NCBI GenBank assembly: GCA_040143965.1
Contig: JASJQH010006907.1
Location: 1-43,582, forward strand
DNA from: Basidiobolus ranarum
Taxonomy: Eukaryota > Basidiobolomycota > Basidiobolomycetes > Basidiobolales
DNA: 43,582 nt
Reading direction: 5' to 3'
The position numbers and the translations under genes are program-made. The stretch's first letter is position 1, and each line of letters begins with the position of its first letter. The notes beneath the pieces were generated by a model that saw only the letters and a list, made by a program, of their open reading frames with translations, ran no database searches and was not told the DNA's origin. Positions 36,901 to 43,582 of the stretch are shown one piece after another.

Positions 36901-39900
36901 AACAAAGCGCTTCCAGCAGCGTCAGGCAGCAGCGGCCGCGGCCGAGGCTAGTGTTGGTGCTGAGGAGATGCCAGAGGCAGTTATGGATGACCTGGAAGAT
37001 GTTTTTGGGTATGGTATGGATGAGAAAGAAAAGGAAGAGTGGAGAGTTGTAGAATGGGGAGAAGTTGATGAAGAGAGTACCGCAAGGTAGAGTTGTTATA
37101 TTTTAAATAACCATTTGAAAGCAAACATTAATAATGGTAACTGATATAGTGGTACGTTTGAATGGATTCGACTTGATTCTGATCTTGAGTGGATTTGCGT
37201 TATGCAATTTGAACAACCTGATTACATGTGGGCTTGTCAACTGTTAAATGATCGTGATGTTGTGGCTCAGATCGAGGCAATTGAAGCTCTCTCGAATTGT
37301 CCATCACCTGCCACTTCTACGTCATTAATGAGAACTATGATGGACCCCAAGTGTTTCTACCGAATTCGTATGGAAGGCGCATTTGCACTCGCAAAATGTG
37401 CTATTCCACAGCTAGACTGGATTGGTTTACATCACCTTTTCAAAATATTTCAAAAAAGATACTGTTATGCTTCCACCACTTCCGATGGTGACGGCGAGAT
37501 TGCTATAGTTCCAAAGCCAAACAATTTTTCAGTGTTTACTGAGTACTTTGTTCAAAAGGCTATCGTTGCCGCTTTTTCGACTGTGAAAAATTCTAAAGGC
37601 CATACTCCGATCAAAATCAAACAGTTTCTTCTAGAGCTTCTTCGGTACAACGACAACACTGGGAACCACTTTTCTGACAACTATTATATTAGTGCGTTAA
37701 TCAACGCTCTAGGAAATGCGCTTATTCCTAACGAGAGGTCCAACCAAAGCGAACAAGAGGGTGAGAAAGAACTGTTTGCTGACGCCGTCCAGGAGATAGA
37801 ACGCTATCGAACACTGGATTATTTGGTTCCATCTTATCACAATACTGTGACTATAAGCGTACTGCAAGTAATGATGAAGCTTATGATGGCTAATCTTCTT
37901 GCCCCGAATTTGAAGCTGTTCTTAGGATATACCAGATATGGTAACTTTATGCGGGTACGACTAGTTGCGTTCGAAGCACTATTGCTTTTAGATGGTCTTC
38001 GTAATGGCTCGATTGGGCAGTATATTTTTCAAGTTATTGCTCTCGATCCTTGCCACTATGTCCGCTATTATTTAGCCAAGTGCTTATCTGAAATGTTAGG
38101 TGTTCATATTGCTCGTGCCAGCTCCACCGAACATGATACTACGGAAGAGATGGTTTTCGAGGAGGTAGGTCAGCCAAAAGTCATTCCAGAGAAGACCTCT
38201 GAAGAGGAATTTATTCATACTCCCGGCTTAGAAGCAATTCATAAAGAATTTTCGGGTAGAGAGGATCTTCAAGCACAAGTCTGGGAGATCTTGACATCTA
38301 ACCCTGAGCAGGACTATCGCGTGTTTCGTTATATGTTTCTTTTTTGTGAGTTGCTCTACAAGCCTATCGATACAATACCTAAATTGAAGATAAAGATGCC
38401 TGTAGTGGCACCCTCGGAGTCTCGAATTGACACGCCTTTAAGGACGTCTAGTAAAACTGCGGAGGCTAACAAGCCAACTGAAAAAGCAGATCCAGTCACA
38501 TCTATTCGAAAAGAGAGTACAAAGGCCAGCCATGACATCCCTATGATAAGTGCTCAGGAAGACGAAGATATTGAAATTGAAGCAGGAACTGTACCTTCCT
38601 CGACAAAACCAACTTCTACAACCACTAGCAAGGAGGACAAAAAAACCAAAGTTGTCAGCACCCCCAAAAATCGTAAAGAATCTAAAACATCGGAATCTCG
38701 TAAAGAGTCGCGTGACAAAGATTCAGAGAGACCGTACAAGAGTGAGCCGGTTGTGCCGGACGTTTTAGTTAAGATAGAGCCTGATGAAGTAAGTACATCC
38801 ACTCCTGTTGCAGCCACGACGCCTACCCATAAGGCTAAACTGCCATCGAGACAAACACCACAGCCTAATCTGACCATACCGGTACAAGATCAGCTAAGGC
38901 CGGAAGAGATGAAGGTTTGCAAACGGATCCTCCGAAAGATGATGGCTCATAAGTCTGCTTTTTACTTCCTTCAGCCTGTGGATCCAATTAGAGATGGGTG
39001 CCCTACATATTTTGATTTAATCAAGCATCCCATGGATCTGGGCACTGTTAAACTGAAGCTTGACGAGGGCAATTATCACAACCTGAAAGAGTTTGAGGAT
39101 GATGTGAGATTGATGCTGAATAACTGTTTTGTCTTTAACCCGGTCGGATCTTATGTTTACAATGAGGGCCAAGAGCTGGAAAGTGTTTTCGAGAAGGAAT
39201 GGAGTGAACAGAATGCGCAGAAACTCGTTGGTCGAGAGCCAGAGTTTAATATGACTATTGTGGAGTCTCCCGTCACCAAATCTAAACCTTTGCCATCGGA
39301 AAAATCAGATGTCGAGTCAGAGCCACCAAAGAATGAGGTCGAGAAATCCTCCAAGAATCTCACGCCTGAGCTTCACAAATGTAGAAGCATCTTGAAGAGG
39401 ATTGCACAACATGAATCTGCATTTGAGTTTTTAAGGCCTGTGGATCCTATCAAGCAAGGGATTCCTACGTATTTTGAAATGATCAAGAGTCCCATGGACC
39501 TTGGCACTGTCAATAAGAAATTGAAATCTGGCCAGTACCAAACAAAGGATGATTTCCGTGAAGATGTTGAGCTTATGCTTAACAACTGCTTTACCTTCAA
39601 CACTCCTGGTACTTTTGTGTACGACCAAGCAAAAAGTCTCAGTGAAGTATTTCAGCGAGAATGGGAGAATCAATTCGGAACCCGGACGGTATCTGACTCG
39701 GTGGAGCCTACTCATGCCCCAGTTAAAGTCGAGCCTATATCAGAGCCGAGTGTTCCTATCATACCTGACTCGTCTAGAAAACCAAAAATGGACATACCAG
39801 AGCCTGCTACTGTTGTGAAAATCGCAAAACCCTCTGTCGAGAAGGACCCGAAGGAAGTGACATCTATCGGATTCACCAAGCCGGCTCCAGCGATTGCAAC

Positions 39901-42024
39901 CCCGAGACCACCGTCACCGATGGTTCGAGCCCAGCCTCCTAACTCAAGCAGAGAAAGCAGTGGTATACCAACACCCAAGGCTGCTACTTCAGTAAAAAAC
40001 TCTCGAAAATCTTTGACACCCAAGCCATCTCAGAGTCCTGTACGCAGCAATGCTTCTCCAGTCACCAAAATTACTGGGAAAGCAACAAATGCCATGGATG
40101 ATGTTACCTATAAACGTTGCCAAAGAATACTCAAGAAGTTATGGTCGAACCCCTCCTCCGAACCGTTCCAATTGCCAGTTGACCCTATTGCTTTGAAGAT
40201 CCCAACCTATACGGATATCGTTAAAGAGCCTATGGATCTGAAGACAGTCAAAGAAAAATTAGACCGAGATGATTACATTTCTATCCGAGATTTTGAAAAA
40301 GATATTCGCCAGGTATTCTTCAATTGTTTCTTATTCAATCAGCCTGGTACTTGGGTATTTGAAGAAGGGAAGAAGATGGAGGCCTACTTCTACGAGCTTT
40401 TGGATCGCGATAAGCCTAGACGTCCCATATTATCTGAAGACAAGCAAAACTTATTAAAACTGATTCAGAAAATGACCAAAAGTAAGCATTCGTCGTTATT
40501 CCGAGAACCGGTTGATTGGGTGACATTACAGATTCCAGATTATCCGCGAATTATTCGACAGCCTATGGACCTACGAACCATAAAGGACAAGCTAGAGAAC
40601 GATCAATACCGAACCTGGGTAGATTTCGAAAGAGATATTCGTTTGATATTCAACAACTGCTTTACTTTCAATCCTTCTGGGACGTATGCTCATGAAGAAT
40701 GCCAGCACTTGGAGAACTATTTCTTTGAACGTTATCAGGAAATCAAGAGCACTTTGAAAGTCATTCCTGACGTTTCAAGGACTCCGTCTAGAGAACCTAG
40801 CATCAAGAGAGAGCCCGAGCCGGTGAGCATGACTCCCGAGCAATTGAAATTATGTGAGAAAATATACAAAAAAGTAAGCGGTAACAAAAATGCCGCTGCT
40901 TTCCTGGAACCGGTAAGTTATTCAATTCCTTTTTTTATATATCAGATTTATTAACAGACAACTTATCTCCAATGAAGGTTGATCCAGTTGCAATGGGCAT
41001 TCCGCACTACTTTGATGTAGTCCGTAATCCAATGGATTTCAGTACAGTTCATAAAAAGCTCAAGGCTGGAGAATATTCTATTCCAGGTGAGTTTGAGGCT
41101 GATGTGCGTCAGATATTCAAAAACTGTGCTACATTCAATGGCCCAGAACACTATTATACACAACAGGCGATGTTGCTCGATAAGATTTTGGACAAGGAAA
41201 TGCTCGCTTTCCAAAATCCGAAGTATTTAGGTAAACAAAATGGAGGCAGCGGTAGTAGAAAATCCAGCAAGCAGCCAAAAAAAGAAACTGTAGTACCCAT
41301 GGCTGCCCCGATTGCTTCTCCTATTCAAAGCTCAAGAGTGTCGGTTCCGTCTAGTCCTAAGACTCTGGATAGATCGGCACTTAAAGCATGTGAAAGTGTA
41401 CTGGCGCGAATCAAGTCACATCCCGCCTTCGAACCTTTCCGGGCTCCTGTGGATATTAAAGCCTTGGGTATTCCACATTACTACAAGGTTGTGAAACATC
41501 CCATGGATTTTGGCACGATCGAAAACAAACTTCGAAGTGGAAAATACCAGAGCATCGAACAATTCGTAGCCGACTCTCAATTAGTATTTGAGAATTGCTA
41601 CGCTTTTAACATTCCAGGTGATTCCGTCTATGTAATGGGACAGGAATTACAAAGATCATTTGAGAAAGCTTGTAAAAAGTACGGCTTACTAGACACTATT
41701 GAGAAGGCAACTCCTGAGCGGAGTGCAGTAAAGCGTGTACATCCTGAAGATTCTGAGCAATCCGAGGTACATATCTTACTAACCCATATTAATAATTATA
41801 TCGCATAAATATTGACAATATTTACCTAGCGCCATGGCACTCACGAGCGAAAGCGTAAGAAGGATAGAAAGGAGAAAAGAAAGCACAAGCACAGTAGTCA
41901 TCGGGAGGATGATGACAGGCCAGGCACTGAAGAGCACTTCTCCGATTCAGAGAATAGTCGTGCATCAGCATCACGAACCTCACCTCAGCCCCAAGTCCGT
42001 CTAAAGATCAAGTTAAAGCACTGA
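33949..42024 (+). CDS. TAF2: TFIID subunit TAF2 with six C-terminal bromodomains, 2,321 aa
   Basis: Sixteen exons: 33949-33986 (tentative), 34073-34124, 34233-34305, 34390-34592, 34680-34937, 35006-35215, 35278-35556, 35616-35731, 35803-35916, 35985-36084, 36146-36453, 36554-36710, 36776-37086, 37150-40912, 40978-41766, 41830-42024. The N-terminal 600 residues are the M1-aminopeptidase-like fold of TAF2, catalytically dead: the HEXXH helix reads RHLSLALAKQWFG. Then come the TAF2 middle region (WIFGSGCPIFHF, FNRKKMVVEI) and HEAT-like repeats (FEQPDYMW, RDVVAQIEAIEAL, KCFYRIRMEGAFALAK, YNDNTGNHFSDNYY). Six bromodomains follow at about res. 1325-1430, 1480-1580, 1725-1825, 1837-1936, 1971-2068 and 2128-2227. 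All have PMD[LF] and the acetyl-lysine Asn (FVFN, FTFN, FLFN, FTFN, ATFN, YAFN). The end is a Lys/His-rich tail and VRLKIKLKH. TFIID places TAF2 on the Initiator; the bromodomains should add acetyl-histone reading (inference). Confidence 0.93.
34306..34389 (+). other. U12-type GT-AG intron in TAF2
   Basis: The 84-nt intron has donor GTATCCTTTT, a full match to the U12 5' splice-site consensus, and branch sequence TCCTTAAC at 34369-34376, whose branch A lies 14 nt before the terminal AG (34388-34389). There is no pyrimidine tract by the acceptor. The flanking exons join as ARHC|DIHNV, matching TAF2. Confidence 0.85.
36454..36553 (+). other. U12-type AT-AC intron in TAF2
   Basis: The 100-nt intron begins ATATCCTTTTT and ends in AC. 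The perfect branch consensus TTCCTTAAC lies at 36535-36543, 11 nt before the end. Removing it joins EQWI to FGSGCPIF, which restores the conserved TAF2 block. No GT-AG alternative gives this join. Confidence 0.88.
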
Positions 42025-43487
42025 ATCTAAGGGATTCGCGCGCTTCTATACTCTATCCTCAGCCACACCTTTTGAGCTGTTGTGGTTTTGGTTTTTTTGG
42101 CATGCAATAGGAAGAAGTTATTTGTTATTGAATTAAGTGTTGAAAAAGAACTTGATTCGTTTTCTTTTCAGCGATATGTTTTTGTGTTTATCTTTGACAA
42201 CGCGCTCTTGTGCTGGGATATTTTAACATCAATCTTGTATTGCTCTCCCCCATTCCAAAAATGCTTACATAGCAACTACCTTCTGTAAATAGACAAAAAC
42301 TTGGTCAAATTGCAAATTAAAAGGCTAGACATTGATTTAGCACTAACAAGATTCAGCATATTATTCAATAACTAGACAAAGGGTTTATAATGTTGGATTC
42401 TATGGCTTGTATTGAGGATCTGGTTCATCCAGCTTTTAATTTGAATCCAGTGAACCTGAGAATGATCTATTGGCCAGGAAGAACCAAACATGTCATTTGG
42501 TTGTGGATGTGAATTAAAATTAAATATTAAAGCCTGCTCGAATGAATGTTACGAATACGGTGTTGGACTCAACCGTGTATCGATACAGGTCTATCTAGTA
42601 GAATTAATGCTCTGAGCGGAAATGTGCTAAGAAATCCATACTTGGAGGGATCAGTGAATGTTAGTATCTCCACCTGCGAGCAAACATCCAATACGGGTTT
42701 AGCCATCTCAACATTGGGTACCAGCAGCTGTTCAATCAATTTCGGAGTAATCATACTAATATTAAGTACTGCTGAAAATCAAGGTAGCCAGACCTTTGCG
42801 TTAGGTAGATTAGTTATACTGCAAGTAGGGCGAGGAAAGGAGCAGTACAAGGCCGTACGAGTGACTGGGTAATCAATAGAACAGAGGGGCTGAGAAGGAA
42901 TCTAGGATTTCCTCGAAGAACGGTGGTGGTTTTATAGGAGCAGATGTGCTAATACAATGCAGTTGAACGTGCTCTCTAAATACTAGAGTTTAGAGATGAT
43001 TGTCTAATGTACCCTCTTCGGGGATAACTCTGATGCTTGCATTCGACATAAATTTACATAAACAATGAGATTGTCCAACACGACTCCAGTACATTTATTA
43101 CTCCGCTCCATCAGTTGTTAATGTGTTGTTGCGCTAAACCCTAAGCCCTAAACTCAGATCACATTTCCTTGCCAAGATCCGATGACTTGAATCAATTAAC
43201 CCGATTGTTACATTGATGTTATTTTGGAAATTAAGGCGACTGTGGGAGACGTTTTCCGGATCTCCACTAGTTATTCATTTTCCAGTCATTTGAAATTAAG
43301 ATTGAACTCCAGCTGGAACGAGCTCTGTGAATAAATAATCAGATGGTGCTATCCTGAGGCGACTTGCCCATCTCCTGCGCGGAAAAGAGGCCAGCCAGTA
43401 ATTCTGAACAAACCCGCATGACCAGCCGCGTCCTCAACAATCCTAAAATTTGGATTCGCCCCACCCGTACCACCTTCCAGATTCCAT
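42025..43487. other. 3' flank of TAF2 and unassigned DNA
   Basis: I see no recognised gene. Overlapping frames on both strands near 42546-42872 (plus, 108 codons) and 42569-42754 (minus) have no family I know. A telomere-like run, AAACCCTAAGCCCTAAAC, lies at about 43136-43153. Confidence 0.4.
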
Positions 43488-43582
43488 TTCACCGTGGCAT
43501 GGTGATCCACGATTACTAGCAATTCCGACTTCAGGGAGCCGAGTTTCAGGCTTCCATACCGTACAAAGTTGAATTTGAGGAT
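43488..43582 (-). rRNA. Fragment of mitochondrial/bacterial-type small-subunit rRNA
   Basis: On the minus strand, the DNA from the window edge to 43488 reads as the 3' major domain of a 16S-type rRNA: CTGAAACTCGGCTCCCTGAA, then GTCGGAATTGCTAGTAATCG, then TGGATCACCATGCCACGGTG, corresponding to E. coli positions of about 1310-1380. The match stops abruptly after CGGTGAA. The decoding-site sequence that should follow is absent, so this is a fragment, not a working gene. CTGAAACTCG is the form seen in many fungal mitochondrial rns genes, which suggests a nuclear copy of mtDNA. It may continue beyond the window. Confidence 0.75.

Noticed and set aside
42082-42872. ORFs downstream of TAF2 (42082-42288 and 42546-42872) as genes
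   Set aside because: The first lies in the TAF2 3' UTR and the second has no recognisable sequence and overlaps an equally open minus frame.

Overview
The window reads as nuclear DNA of a filamentous, probably early-diverging fungus (Mucoromycota/Zoopagomycota grade). Nearly every homologue I recognise is a fungal type: Adp1-like ABC transporter, RSC1/2-like bromodomain-BAH protein, Rpt2, Ade13, mL43, eL38, and chitin deacetylase relics. Genes are intron-rich (mostly 50-90 nt GT-AG introns), the DNA is AT-rich, and the code is standard. The TAF2 gene carries at least two introns with textbook minor-spliceosome (U12) signals. Yeasts and most Dikarya lack these, but some early-diverging fungi keep them. 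I cannot name the genus.

Layout. 32-103 (-): tRNA-Pro(CGG). 2.1-2.95 kb: two decayed chitin deacetylases, tail to tail. 5.5-7.06 kb (-): a 9-exon coiled-coil protein of unknown role. 8.17-10.07 kb (+): YANK/STK32-type kinase. 10.99-14.9 kb (-): Adp1-like ABCG transporter with an EGF-like ectodomain. 15.77-19.89 kb (+): bromo-ankyrin-bromo-BAH protein of RSC1/2 type. 20.4-21.98 kb (-): adenylosuccinate lyase. 23.1-23.67 kb (-): mitoribosomal mL43, divergent from 24.14-26.03 kb (+) proteasomal ATPase Rpt2. 26.67-27.01 kb (-): ribosomal eL38, divergent from 27.9-28.36 kb (+) two-unit polyubiquitin. 29.66-29.96 kb (+): dithiol glutaredoxin. 30.6-33.2 kb (+): PWWP protein of HDGF/LEDGF-like layout. 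33.95-42.02 kb (+): TAF2 of TFIID fused to six tandem bromodomains. 43.49 kb to the end (-): a fragment of mitochondrial/bacterial-type SSU rRNA.

Functionally these are scattered housekeeping genes rather than an operon or island. Protein turnover (ubiquitin, Rpt2) and translation (eL38, mL43, tRNA) sit close together, and three chromatin readers (RSC-like, PWWP-LW, TAF2-bromodomain) lie within 26 kb. The main discovery is the TAF2 gene. It is a predicted 2,321-residue TFIID subunit whose C-terminal half is a polybromo-like array of six bromodomains, each with its acetyl-lysine asparagine. Its message needs both spliceosomes, including an AT-AC intron.

All exon boundaries were worked out by hand from reading-frame continuity and splice-site sequence. 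Every multi-exon model given sums to an intact frame, but none has transcript support here.
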